Shown: positions 39,177 to 48,008 of the stretch, piece after piece
How positions within the stretch are numbered: the stretch's first letter is position 1
Layout of the letters: the number at the start of each line of letters is the position of its first letter
Origin: Georgenia muralis
Lineage (GTDB): Bacteria; Actinomycetota; Actinomycetes; Actinomycetales; Actinomycetaceae
Length of the DNA stretch: 64,000 nucleotides
Direction: 5' to 3'
Assembly: GCF_003814705.1 (NCBI RefSeq)
Contig: NZ_RKRA01000001.1
Location: forward strand, 1,860,001-1,924,000
Translations under genes and position numbers: made by a program
The notes under the pieces: generated by a model
Seen by the model: only the letters and a program-made list of their open reading frames with translations
Databases searched by the model: none
What the model was told of the DNA's origin: nothing

Positions 39177-40631
39177 TCAGTCCTGCTGCTCCTCGCTGCG
39201 GTCGCCGGACCACAGCGTGTGGAACGTACCGGGCCGGTCGACCCGCTGGTAGGTGTGGGCGCCGAAGAAGTCGCGCTGCGCCTGGACGAGCGCGGCCGGG
39301 AGCCGGTCGGCCCGCACGCCGTCGTAGTACGCCAGCGACGAGGCGAACGCCGGGGTCGGGACGCCGTTGAGGGCGGCCTGCGCCACGATCCGGCGCCAGG
39401 CGGCCACGCCGTTGCCCACCGCCTCGGTGAAGTACGGGGCGGCCAGCAGCAGCTGCAGGTCGGGGTTCTCCTCGTAGGCCTCGGTGATGCGGTTGAGGAA
39501 GCGGGCACGGATGATGCAGCCGCCGCGCCAGATGCGGGCCATGGCGCCGCGGTCGATGTCCCAGCCGTTCTCCGCGCTCGCGGCGGCGATCTGGTCGAAG
39601 CCCTGCGAGTAGGCCACGACCTTCGAGGCGTAGAGCGCCTGGCGCACGTCCTCGATGAACCCGGCGCGGTCGGTCACCTCCCAGGTGCCGGCGTTGGCCG
39701 GCAGGACGCCGCGGGCGGCCTCGCGCTGCGGGACCGAGCCGGACAGGGCGCGGGCGAAGGTGGCCTCGGCGATCCCCGTGATCGGCACCCCGAGGTCCAG
39801 GCCGTTCTGCACCGTCCAGCGGCCGGTGCCCTTCTGCTCGGCGCGGTCCATGACGACGTCGACGAAGGCGTTGCCCGTGTCGGCGTCGGTGTGGGCGAGG
39901 ACCTCGGCGGTGATCTCGATGAGGAAGGACTCCAGGTCGCCCCGGTTCCACTCGGCGAAGATCTCGCCGATCTCCGCGGCCGAGGCGCCCAGACCCTGAC
40001 GCAGAAGGTCGTAGGCCTCGGCGATGAGCTGCATGTCGGCGTACTCGATGCCGTTGTGGACCATCTTGACGAAGTGCCCGGCGCCGTCGGGGCCCACGTG
40101 GGTGCAGCACGGCACGCCGTCGACCTTGGCGGAGATGTCCTCGAGCATCGGGCCGAGACGGTCGTAGGACTCCTTGGTGCCGCCGGGCATGATCGACGGG
40201 CCCAGGAGCGCGCCCTCCTCGCCGCCGGAGACGCCGGACCCGACGAAGTGCAGGCCCTTGGCGCGCAGGGCGTTCTCCCGGCGGATGGTGTCGGGGAAGT
40301 GGGCGTTGCCGGCGTCGACGATGATGTCGCCCGGCTCCATCACGGCGGCGAGCTGGTCGATGACGGCGTCGGTGCCGGCCCCGGCCTTGACCATGATGAC
40401 GGCCACGCGCGGGCGCGAGAGCGAGGCGACGAAGTCCTCGACCGACTCCGACGGCACGAACGTCCCGTCGTCGCCGTGCTCGGCCACGAGCCTCTCCGTC
40501 TTGGCGAAGGAGCGGTTGTGGACGGCGACCTTGTAGCCGTGGCGTGCGAAGTTGCGGGCCAGGTTCGAGCCCATGACCGCCAGGCCGGTGACACCGATGT
40601 CGGCGACGCCGACGGGCTTCTCGCTTGCCAT
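39177..40631 (-). CDS. gnd: 6-phosphogluconate dehydrogenase, decarboxylating
   Basis: Oxidative pentose phosphate pathway: 6-phosphogluconate + NADP+ to ribulose-5-phosphate + CO2. 484 aa, long homodimeric type. IGVTGLAVMGSNLARN cofactor fold with VHNRS, GSGVSGGEEGA, catalytic HFVKMVHNGIEYADMQ and C-terminal YYDGVRADRLPAALVQAQRD. ATG at 40631 with GGAGGAACAC. Supplies NADPH and ribose for the purine genes around it. Confidence 0.97.
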   Translation of the reverse strand: MASEKPVGVADIGVTGLAVMGSNLARNFARHGYKVAVHNRSFAKTERLVAEHGDDGTFVPSESVEDFVASLSRPRVAVIMVKAGAGTDAVIDQLAAVMEPGDIIVDAGNAHFPDTIRRENALRAKGLHFVGSGVSGGEEGALLGPSIMPGGTKESYDRLGPMLEDISAKVDGVPCCTHVGPDGAGHFVKMVHNGIEYADMQLIAEAYDLLRQGLGASAAEIGEIFAEWNRGDLESFLIEITAEVLAHTDADTGNAFVDVVMDRAEQKGTGRWTVQNGLDLGVPITGIAEATFARALSGSVPQREAARGVLPANAGTWEVTDRAGFIEDVRQALYASKVVAYSQGFDQIAAASAENGWDIDRGAMARIWRGGCIIRARFLNRITEAYEENPDLQLLLAAPYFTEAVGNGVAAWRRIVAQAALNGVPTPAFASSLAYYDGVRADRLPAALVQAQRDFFGAHTYQRVDRPGTFHTLWSGDRSEEQQD

Positions 40632-40791
40632 GTGTTCCTCCAGGTTCTCGGATCGATCCGGTGAAACCGTACGCGGTACCCGCGCGGACGTGCGCGGCTG
40701 TGCCATCAGTTGCCCGGGGCCGCCGGGTGCCCGTGAACGCCGCGACGGTCACCGCCGACGGCGCGCGGCGGACCCTGCCAGGATGACCCCC

Positions 40792-41709
40792 ATGAGCATC
40801 GACGGCGGCGCAGCGCCCGTGCTGGCGGGATGGACGCACACCTACTCCGGCAAGGTCCGAGACCTCTACGTCCCCTCCGACGAGTCCTCGCACGCGGGCG
40901 GCGACGTCGTCCTGGTCGTCGCGTCCGACCGCATCAGCGCCTACGACTACATCCTCCCGACGACCATCCCCGGCAAGGGCCGGATCCTCACCGCGATGAG
41001 CCTGTGGTGGTTCGACCAGCTCGCCGAGGTCGTGCCCAACCACGTGGTCTCCCTCGACGTGCCCTTGGAGGTGCGTGGCCGGGCGATGATCTGCCGGCAG
41101 CTGCGGATGTACCCGGTGGAGTGCGTCGTGCGCGGATACATCACCGGCTCGGTCATGACCGAGTACCGGACCTCCGGCACGGTGTGCGGGCTGGCCCTGC
41201 CACCCGGACTCGAGGAGGGGGCCCGCCTGCCGGAGCCGATCTTCACCCCGGCCGCCAAGGCCCAGGTCGGCGAGCACGACGAGAACATCACCTTCGAGGA
41301 GACCGCTCACCGGGTGAGCCTGCCCATCGCCCGCCGCCTGCGGGACCGCACCCTCGCCGTCTACCGCCGCGCGGCCGAGATCGCGGGGGAGCGGGGCATC
41401 ATCCTGGCCGACACCAAGCTCGAGTTCGGTGCGTCCCTGCAGCCCGGCGAGCCGGTCATCGTCCTTGGCGACGAGGTGCTGACACCGGACTCCTCGCGCT
41501 TCTGGCGCGCCGAGGACTGGGAGCCGGGCCGGACCCAGACGAGCTACGACAAGCAGTTCGTCCGCGACTGGCTCACCTCGCCGGCGTCCGGCTGGGACCG
41601 CCGGGCGGGGACGCCGCCACCTGCGCTGCCGCGCGAGGTGGTCGAGCGCACGAGCGAGCGCTACGTCGAGGCCTACGAGCGCCTCACCGGACGCGTCCTG
41701 GAGGCGTGA
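40792..41709 (+). CDS. purC: SAICAR synthetase
   Basis: Phosphoribosylaminoimidazole-succinocarboxamide synthase, CAIR + Asp + ATP to SAICAR; 305 aa. Begins with the typical YSGKVRDLY, then ASDRISAYDYILPT, VVRGYITGS, and ILADTKLEFG. ATG 40792 has AGGA at a good distance; ATG 40783 in frame is an alternative adding three residues. Confidence 0.96.
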   Translation: MSIDGGAAPVLAGWTHTYSGKVRDLYVPSDESSHAGGDVVLVVASDRISAYDYILPTTIPGKGRILTAMSLWWFDQLAEVVPNHVVSLDVPLEVRGRAMICRQLRMYPVECVVRGYITGSVMTEYRTSGTVCGLALPPGLEEGARLPEPIFTPAAKAQVGEHDENITFEETAHRVSLPIARRLRDRTLAVYRRAAEIAGERGIILADTKLEFGASLQPGEPVIVLGDEVLTPDSSRFWRAEDWEPGRTQTSYDKQFVRDWLTSPASGWDRRAGTPPPALPREVVERTSERYVEAYERLTGRVLEA

Positions 41710-41729
41710 GAGCGGCCGAGCCCCTGACC

Positions 41730-41760
41730 AGGGGAAACCTACGCAAACGTAACTTCCCCT
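41730..41760. promoter_or_regulatory. Nested inverted repeat between purC and the desaturase
   Basis: AGGGGAA...TTCCCCT encloses a TACGCAAACGTA palindrome. It could form a hairpin ending purC or be a TetR-type operator controlling the desaturase 81 bp downstream. Direct observation of symmetry; function inferred. Confidence 0.5.
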
Positions 41761-41840
41761 GTCGTGCCGGCCGGATCCGTGCCACACTCGGTGACAGCGC
41801 CCGTTCCCGGGCCTGTGCGGCCCACCGGTCGCGCCCCTCG

Positions 41841-42959
41841 ATGACAAGGCGGCGGCCGTTGAGCCAGACCCTCGAACCCACGCGCACCCCGTCCCCGCGC
41901 ACCCCCGGTGCGGCCCGCCGGCACCAGGTCAGCGACTTCACCGCGCTGACCGCCAAGGTGCAGGAGGCCGGGCTCATGCGGCGCGCGTACGGCTACTACT
42001 GGGCCAAGCTCATCGGCCTGACCGTGGCCGGGCTGGCGCTCATCGCCGTGTTCGTGGTCGTGGGTGACTCGTGGTGGCACCTCGTCACCGCCGCCGTGCT
42101 GGCCGTGCTCCTGACCCAGGTCGCGTTCGTCGGTCACGACGCCGCGCACCGCCAGATCTTCGTGTCCGGCAAGTGGAACGAGTGGGTCTCCCTCATTGTC
42201 ATCAACCTCTACGCCGGGATGGGCCTGGGGTGGTGGCAGCGCAAGCACAACAAGCACCACGCCGCACCGAACAAGGCCGGTGCCGACCCCGACGTCGAGC
42301 CCGGCGTCCTCGCGTACACCCCCGAGGACATCGCGGCCCGCAAGCACCCCGTCACCCGGTGGCTCGGGCGCAAGCAGGGCTGGTTCTTCTGGCCGCTGCT
42401 CCTCCTGGAGGGCGTCAACCTCCACGTCCAGGGCCTCAAGCGGGCGCTGGGCCGCGACGAGGTGGTCAAGCGTCGCGGAGTCGAGATCGCCTTCATCACC
42501 GTCCGCCTCGTCGGTTACGTCACGCTGGTCTTCCTCGTGCTCTCGCCCGGCAAGGCCGCGGCGTTCATCGGGCTGCAGCTTGCGATCTTCGGCCTGTACA
42601 TGGGGCTGTCCTTCGCCCCGAACCACATCGGCATGCCGATGGTCGCGCCGGACGTGAAGATCGACTTCCTCCGGCGCCAGGTGCTCATGAGCCGCAACAT
42701 CTCCGGCGGGCGCGCCGTCGACACCTTCATGGGCGGGCTGAACTTCCAGGTGGAGCACCACCTCTTCCCCTCGATGGCTCGGCCCAACCTGCGCAAGGTC
42801 GCGCCGATGGTGCGCGAGTACTGCGACCAGCTGGGTGTGCGCTACACCGAGACCACCCTCGTCCAGTCCTACCGAGCGGTGGGGACCTACCTCAACCAGG
42901 TCGGCCGCGGCGGCCTCGACGTGTGGGCCTGCCCGCTCGCCGTCCAGTACCGGGTGTGA
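41841..42959 (+). CDS. Membrane fatty-acid desaturase
   Basis: Acyl-CoA/acyl-lipid desaturase, 372 aa, a di-iron membrane enzyme (DesA3/Delta-9-like). The three His boxes are HDAAH, HNKHH and QVEHH. Hydrophobic segments flank them (LIGLTVAGLALIAVFVVV, WHLVTAAVLAVLL and others). A start at ATG 41841 lacks a good ribosome site; a TTG at 41859 has AAGGCGG upstream. A ferredoxin reductase partner is not adjacent. Probably adjusts membrane fluidity; the palindrome upstream suggests lipid-responsive control. Confidence 0.92.
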   Translation: MTRRRPLSQTLEPTRTPSPRTPGAARRHQVSDFTALTAKVQEAGLMRRAYGYYWAKLIGLTVAGLALIAVFVVVGDSWWHLVTAAVLAVLLTQVAFVGHDAAHRQIFVSGKWNEWVSLIVINLYAGMGLGWWQRKHNKHHAAPNKAGADPDVEPGVLAYTPEDIAARKHPVTRWLGRKQGWFFWPLLLLEGVNLHVQGLKRALGRDEVVKRRGVEIAFITVRLVGYVTLVFLVLSPGKAAAFIGLQLAIFGLYMGLSFAPNHIGMPMVAPDVKIDFLRRQVLMSRNISGGRAVDTFMGGLNFQVEHHLFPSMARPNLRKVAPMVREYCDQLGVRYTETTLVQSYRAVGTYLNQVGRGGLDVWACPLAVQYRV

Positions 42960-43190
42960 CGGCGACGCGCCGCCCCACCCCCTGAGCCCGTCGGCCGGCT
43001 GCGGATCACCGCGACCGGCCGTCGGCTTGTCCGCTGCCCGGCCTCGTCCTGCCGCCCGCTCGCCACGCCGGCGTGGCCCCGACGTCTGCTCCGCGCCTCC
43101 CGCGCCGCCCGTGGACACCCGGACCGGGTGGTGCGCCGCGGCGGCTATCCTGGAGGCGCCGCCGTCCGCCACACGCCCAGGAGCACCGCA

Positions 43191-43451
43191 ATGGGACGCA
43201 TCGTCGTCGAGGTCATGCCCAAGCCCGAGATCCTCGACCCGCAGGGCAAGGCCGTGGCCCGGGCGCTGCCCCGGCTGGGCCTCGACCACTTCGCGGGCGT
43301 GCGCCAGGGCAAGCGCTTCGAGCTGAGCGTCGACGGCGAGGTCACCGGCGAGCTCCTCGACGCCGCCCGGCGGGCCGCCGAGACCGCGCTGTCCAACCCC
43401 GTCATCGAGGACGTCGTGGGGGTCTACGAGGTCGACGAGGCCGCCCGGTGA
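43191..43451 (+). CDS. purS: FGAM synthase, PurS subunit
   Basis: Small structural subunit of the three-part FGAM synthase (PurS-PurQ-PurL), 86 aa. Conserved [20 protein letters not shown] and [17 protein letters not shown] precedes the ATG at 43191. The stop overlaps the GTG start of purQ by 4 bp (GTGA). Confidence 0.95.
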   Translation: MGRIVVEVMPKPEILDPQGKAVARALPRLGLDHFAGVRQGKRFELSVDGEVTGELLDAARRAAETALSNPVIEDVVGVYEVDEAAR

Positions 43452-44152
43452 ACGGCGCGCGGATCGGCGTCGTCACCTTCCCCGGCAGCCTCGACGACCG
43501 CGACGCCCAGCGGGCCGTCCGCCTCGCGGGCGCCGAGCCGGTCGCGCTGTGGCACGCGGACGAGGACCTGCGCGGCGTCGACGCCGTCGTCCTGCCCGGC
43601 GGCTTCTCCTACGGCGACTACCTGCGCTGCGGGGCCATCGCCCGCTTCGCCCCCGTCATGGGCGAGGTCGTCGCCGCGGCCGAGACGGGCCTGCCGGTGC
43701 TGGGCATCTGCAACGGCTTCCAGATCCTGTGCGAGGCGCACCTGCTGCCCGGCGCCCTCATCCGCAACGACCACCAGCTCTTCGTGTGCCGCGACCAGGA
43801 CCTCCGAGTGACGAGCACGTCCACGGCGTGGACGTCGGACCTCGAGCTCGGCGAGGTCATCACGGTCCCGCTGAAGAACGGCGAGGGCGGCTACGTCGCC
43901 GACGAGGACACGCTCGACCGGCTCGAGGGGGAGGGACGGGTCGTCTTCCGCTACGAGGGCGGCAACCCCAACGGCTCCCTGCGTGATATCGCCGGGATCG
44001 CGAACGCCCGCGGCAACGTCGTCGGGCTCATGCCCCACCCCGAGCACGCCGTCGTGCCCGGCTTCGGCCCGGACGAGCCGGGCCGCCCGCGCGCGGGCAC
44101 CGACGGGCTGCGCCTGTTCACGTCCGTCCTCGGTTCGCTCGTCAGCCGCTGA
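43448..44152 (+). CDS. purQ: FGAM synthase, glutaminase subunit PurQ
   Basis: Class I glutamine amidotransferase, 234 aa, supplying ammonia to PurL. Nucleophilic Cys in [11 protein letters not shown], His/Glu in MPHPEHAV, plus [15 protein letters not shown] at the start. GTG start coupled to purS. purL is not seen downstream; the next gene is ald on the other strand. Confidence 0.96.
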   Translation: MNGARIGVVTFPGSLDDRDAQRAVRLAGAEPVALWHADEDLRGVDAVVLPGGFSYGDYLRCGAIARFAPVMGEVVAAAETGLPVLGICNGFQILCEAHLLPGALIRNDHQLFVCRDQDLRVTSTSTAWTSDLELGEVITVPLKNGEGGYVADEDTLDRLEGEGRVVFRYEGGNPNGSLRDIAGIANARGNVVGLMPHPEHAVVPGFGPDEPGRPRAGTDGLRLFTSVLGSLVSR

Positions 44153-44203
44153 GCTGAGCGTCGCCGCTGCCCGGCGCCTGTCGCGGGCCCGGGGTCGCGG
44201 TCC

Positions 44204-45322
44204 TCAGCCGCGGACCACCGCGGCCGGGTCGACCGCGTCCATGCCGTGCGCCGCGGCGACGGCGGCGTTGGTCACGGCGCCGTCATGGGTGTTGAGGCCG
44301 TGCGCCAGCGCCGGGTCGGCGCGCATCGCGTCACGCCAGCCGCGGCCGGCGAGCTCGACCGCGTAGGGCACGGTCGCGTTGGTGAGGGCGTAGGTGGACG
44401 TGTGCGGCACGGCGCCGGGCATGTTCGCCACGCAGTAGAACACCGTGTCGTGGACGCGGTAGGTCGGGTCGGTGTGCGTCGTCGGCCGCGTGTCCTCGAA
44501 GCAGCCGCCCTGGTCCACCGAGATGTCGACGACGACGGAGCCCGGCTTCATCCGGCCCACCTGATCGTTCGTCACCAGCCGTGGCGCCTTGGCCCCGGGG
44601 AGCAGGACCGCCCCGATGACGAGGTCGGCGTCGGCGATCGCGCGCTCGACCTCGTAGGAGTTCGAGGCGACCGTCTGGCAGTGGCCCTGGTAGATGGCGT
44701 CGGCGTGGCGGAGCTTGGCGATGTCGCGGTCGAGGAGGAGGACCTCGGCCTGCATGCCCAGGGCGATCGCGGCGGCGTTCATCCCGGCCACCCCGGCCCC
44801 GATGACGACGACCTTCGCGGCGTACACCCCTGACACCCCGCCCAGCAGCACCCCGCGCCCGCCCTGGGCGCTCATGAGGGTGTGCGAGCCCACCATGGGC
44901 GCGAGCCGGCCGGCGACCTCGCTCATGGGGGCGAGCAGGGGCAGCGTGCGGTCGGTGAGCTGGACGGTCTCGTACGCGACGGCGGTGACGCGTCGGCGCA
45001 CGAGCTCCTCGGTGAGCGCACGGTCGGCGGCGAGGTGGAGGTAGGTGAAGAGCGTCTGTCCCGCGCGCATGCGGTGGTACTCCTCGGCCACCGGCTCCTT
45101 GACCTTGAGGATGAGGTCGCCGGCCTCCCAGACGTCGTCCGCGGAGTCGAGGATGGTGGCGCCCGCGGCGGTGAACTCGGGGTCCGGGATGGCCGACCCG
45201 GTGCCCGCGCCGGCCTCGACGACCACCTCGTGCCCCGCGCGGACGAGCTCGTGGGCCCCGGCCGGCGTGAGCGCCACCCGCAGCTCGGTGTCCTTGACCT
45301 CGCGCGGAACCCCAACCCTCAT
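44204..45322 (-). CDS. ald: Alanine dehydrogenase
   Basis: NAD-dependent oxidative deamination of L-alanine to pyruvate and ammonia; 372 aa, full length. MRVGVPREVKDTELRVALTP at the start, catalytic Lys in LKVKEPV and His in YLHLAAD, NAD fold VVVIGAGVAGMNAA, and SVDQGGCFEDTRPTTH. The ATG at 45322 follows AAGGGTG. Convergent with purQ. Confidence 0.96.
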   Translation of the reverse strand: MRVGVPREVKDTELRVALTPAGAHELVRAGHEVVVEAGAGTGSAIPDPEFTAAGATILDSADDVWEAGDLILKVKEPVAEEYHRMRAGQTLFTYLHLAADRALTEELVRRRVTAVAYETVQLTDRTLPLLAPMSEVAGRLAPMVGSHTLMSAQGGRGVLLGGVSGVYAAKVVVIGAGVAGMNAAAIALGMQAEVLLLDRDIAKLRHADAIYQGHCQTVASNSYEVERAIADADLVIGAVLLPGAKAPRLVTNDQVGRMKPGSVVVDISVDQGGCFEDTRPTTHTDPTYRVHDTVFYCVANMPGAVPHTSTYALTNATVPYAVELAGRGWRDAMRADPALAHGLNTHDGAVTNAAVAAAHGMDAVDPAAVVRG

Positions 45323-45487
45323 CGGACACACCCTTCGTCGTCGAAGCACCGCTGGGCGGCGTGCGTGGGGAAGTCTAGGGCCGGGCGTCGCTGCAGGTCA
45401 CCGGACGGGGCCGGGGCGCCCGTGCCATACTCTCGCCACGGCCGGGCCTCCACCCGGCGCGGCCCGGAGCGGCGAAGGAGCACCCCC

Positions 45488-46051
45488 ATGCCCGAGATCG
45501 ACGCCCAGCTCGGCGGCGAGTGGATGTTCGACCCGAGTCACACCAGGATCGGCTTCTCGGCCCGCCACGCGATGGTGACGAAGGTACGCGGCGCCTTCAA
45601 CGAGATCGACGGGCGCATGCACGTCGACGCGGACGACCTCTCGCGGTCGACCGTGACCGTGCGGCTCAGGACGGCGAGCGTGGACACGCGCAACGCCGAG
45701 CGGGACGCCCACCTGCGCAGCGCGGACTTCTTCGACGCCGAGCGGTACCCCGAGATCGTCTTCACCTCGACCGCGGTGGACGAGGTGGAGGACAACACGT
45801 GCATGGTCGCCGGCGACCTCACGATCCGCGACGTCACCAAGCACGTGGTCATCCCGCTCGAGGCCGTGGGCGTCCAGCGCGACCCCTCCGGGGCCCTGCG
45901 GGCGGGCTTCGAGGGCACCCGGCGGGTGAACCGCCGTGACTGGGGCCTGGAGTGGCAGGTCGTGCTGGACACGGGCGGGGTCCTCGTCTCGGAGAAGATC
46001 ACCCTCGAGTTCGAGATCTCCGCGGTCAAGATCGAGGACTACGGCAGCTAG
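45488..46051 (+). CDS. YceI family lipid-binding protein
   Basis: YceI-like lipocalin-fold protein, 187 aa, binding isoprenoid-type lipids. Typical WMFDPSHTRIGFSARHAMVTKVRG, FNEIDG, LRSADFFDAERYPEIVFTS and DLTIRDVTKHVVIPLE. No signal peptide, so cytoplasmic here. AAGGAG precedes the ATG. Its TAG stop forms the CTAG target into which an IS1182 element has inserted; the stop survives in the duplicated target. Confidence 0.93.
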   Translation: MPEIDAQLGGEWMFDPSHTRIGFSARHAMVTKVRGAFNEIDGRMHVDADDLSRSTVTVRLRTASVDTRNAERDAHLRSADFFDAERYPEIVFTSTAVDEVEDNTCMVAGDLTIRDVTKHVVIPLEAVGVQRDPSGALRAGFEGTRRVNRRDWGLEWQVVLDTGGVLVSEKITLEFEISAVKIEDYGS

Positions 46052-47939
46052 GAGAGCGCTGAACAAGGCGCTGTTTGCTGGTGGTGCGGGGTGAGGCTGG
46101 GCGGGCAGGTTGCCTCAAGGCCGTCTGGCGGCGGTCACAGCACCTGGCTGGACACGAGGTCGGGCCTGCCCGCGGGGCCCATTGTGTGCCCGGGGACCGC
46201 TGTGGGACCAGGCTGCGCGGCTGCTTCACGCGGTAGCCATCACCCAGGTCCCGCCGGTGCGCTGCAGACCGAGGGTGAGTAGGCGCTTGAGGTTGATGGC
46301 GGCGGCGCGATGGTGGAGCCAGTGGTCGTTCTTGGCGATCCCGCGGTAGCGGACCTTGCGGTTGCCGCGTGTGAGCCAGGCGATGGAGCGTTCGACCATC
46401 GGCCGCAGAGTGCGGTAGGTGTCCTGGAACCCGGGCTGCTGGGCTCGGGCGCGGTGGGCGCGCTGGAGCCCGTCGTGGGGGTGCAGGTCGAGCTTGCGGC
46501 CACGGGCCGAGGTCGTGCAGCGATCCCGCAGCGGGCAGCCGCGGCAGCCGGCCCCGAAGGTGACCTTCCGCTTGGGACTGATCGTGCGGGTCAGCCCGTT
46601 CGGGCAGGTCACGGTGCCGGCGGCCTCATCGACGGTGAAGTCCTCGAGGGTGAACCCGCCCGGGACGGCCGGGCGCAGGGGCCAGGGCTTGATGATCGCG
46701 GTGTGCCCAGCCGCCTCCAGGGCGGCCAGCGCCTCGCCGGTGCCGTAGGCGGAGTCGGCGAGGACCTCGACGGGGATCTGCCGGGCCGGTGCCTGCGGCC
46801 CTGCCATGGCCTGCGGGGCATCCTCGGCCTGTGCTGCGTCCTCGGCGGGCTCGGCGGACTCAGGAGACAGGGTGGTGTCCGCGGCCAGCAGGTCCGTCCC
46901 GACGCTCCCGTCGGCGGACTGCGGCCCGGCGGCCTTGGTCAGCTTCGTGGCGGTGAACAGCCCCGTCGTCGGCTCGACCACGACATGGGCCTTGAACCCG
47001 TTCCGGCGCTGGGCCACGGTCTTGTGCGCGTGGCGCGTCGCGGGATCGACGGTGGAGATCACCCGGTCGTAGGCCACCTTGCGCGCGATGCGCCAGCGCC
47101 CGTCCGTGCCGTCGGAGCCCTCAGCCGGCTCGACGTCCTGCCCGGCGACCACCGCCAACAAGGCCACCACCTGGGCCTCGTCCTCCTCCAGGGACCCGAC
47201 GTTCAGGTGAGCCAGCAACGCCAGCGCGTCGCTCACCAGGGCCGAGACGAGCTCGTCCCGCGCGCCGGGATCGTCCCAGGCGATCCGCGGCTTACCCGGC
47301 GAGGAGTAGTCGTGGCGGGTGCAGTGCGCGGCGACCAGCTCCTTGCCGCCGGTGACCTCCCGGGCGACCCGGCGGATCGCGGCGATCAGCTGGGTCACGG
47401 TGTCCTGGGTGGCGACCGCGTCCTCGAGCACCGTGGAGTCCAGCGCCCGCCGGTTCTTCCCGCGCAGCACCCCGGTCTCCATCACCACCGCGTTGACGGC
47501 CTCGAAGATCCGGTTCGGCCGTTCCGACGCCGCGAGGCGGCGGCGCCAGTACGTCAACGTCGTCGGGTGGAACGCCGGCGCCTGGACGCCCAGGCCGCAG
47601 GCCGCCTTCCACCGCAGATCAAACGCCACGGCCTCGGTGGCCTCCCGGTCGGACAGGCCATGCAAGGCCTGGAGCACCAAGACGGCGGCGACCACGTCCG
47701 CCGGCACCGACGGACGTCCCCGCGAGGAGCGGAACAAGTCCGCGAACATCTCCTCCGGGAACAACGTCAACCGCTGCTCGGCCAAGAACGCGAACACACT
47801 GCCCCGCTCGAGCAAGTTCCCGGCCATCGACTCCGCGTCGAACAGATCCCGCTGATCTCGCGATCGACCCTGCATAACCCCAAGCGTTCCCGAACCCGAC
47901 CCACACACCGGGCAAGGACACGCATTGTTCAGCGCTCTC
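46052..47939 (-). mobile_element. IS1182-family insertion sequence, complete
   Basis: 1,888-bp element with inverted ends GAGAGCGCTGAACAA at 46052 and its complement ending at 47939 (15 bases perfect). Flanked by a 4-bp direct repeat CTAG (46048-46051 and 47940-47943). Contains one intact transposase gene. The CTAG at the left holds the stop codon of the YceI gene. Confidence 0.9.
46226..47875 (-). CDS. IS1182-family transposase
   Basis: DDE transposase of 549 aa. N-terminal DUF772 region (FAFLAEQRLTLFPEEMFADL, GLSDREATEAVAFDLRW), catalytic Asp in ALDSTVLEDA, Asp in EVLADSAYGTGEAL and Glu in MVERSIAWLTRG; a zinc-type CRGCPLRDRC motif before the last acid. An Ala/Glu/Pro-rich linker of about 40 residues lies in the middle. 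ATG at 47875; the reading frame runs open further upstream, but that sequence is beyond the element. Confidence 0.9.
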   Translation of the reverse strand: MQGRSRDQRDLFDAESMAGNLLERGSVFAFLAEQRLTLFPEEMFADLFRSSRGRPSVPADVVAAVLVLQALHGLSDREATEAVAFDLRWKAACGLGVQAPAFHPTTLTYWRRRLAASERPNRIFEAVNAVVMETGVLRGKNRRALDSTVLEDAVATQDTVTQLIAAIRRVAREVTGGKELVAAHCTRHDYSSPGKPRIAWDDPGARDELVSALVSDALALLAHLNVGSLEEDEAQVVALLAVVAGQDVEPAEGSDGTDGRWRIARKVAYDRVISTVDPATRHAHKTVAQRRNGFKAHVVVEPTTGLFTATKLTKAAGPQSADGSVGTDLLAADTTLSPESAEPAEDAAQAEDAPQAMAGPQAPARQIPVEVLADSAYGTGEALAALEAAGHTAIIKPWPLRPAVPGGFTLEDFTVDEAAGTVTCPNGLTRTISPKRKVTFGAGCRGCPLRDRCTTSARGRKLDLHPHDGLQRAHRARAQQPGFQDTYRTLRPMVERSIAWLTRGNRKVRYRGIAKNDHWLHHRAAAINLKRLLTLGLQRTGGTWVMATA

Positions 47940-47978
47940 CTAGGCCCGCGGTCGCTGGCTGCGCCCCCGGCCGGTCGT

Positions 47979-48008
47979 CGGTCTGAGCTCCGGCCGGACC
48001 TCAGACCG
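47979..48008. terminator. Hairpin at the 3' end of the ABC-F gene
   Basis: CGGTCTGAG/CTCAGACCG, 9-bp stem with a 12-nt loop, overlapping the ABC-F stop codon. Before the IS1182 insertion it would have lain about 50 bp beyond the YceI stop and served both convergent genes. Confidence 0.6.
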
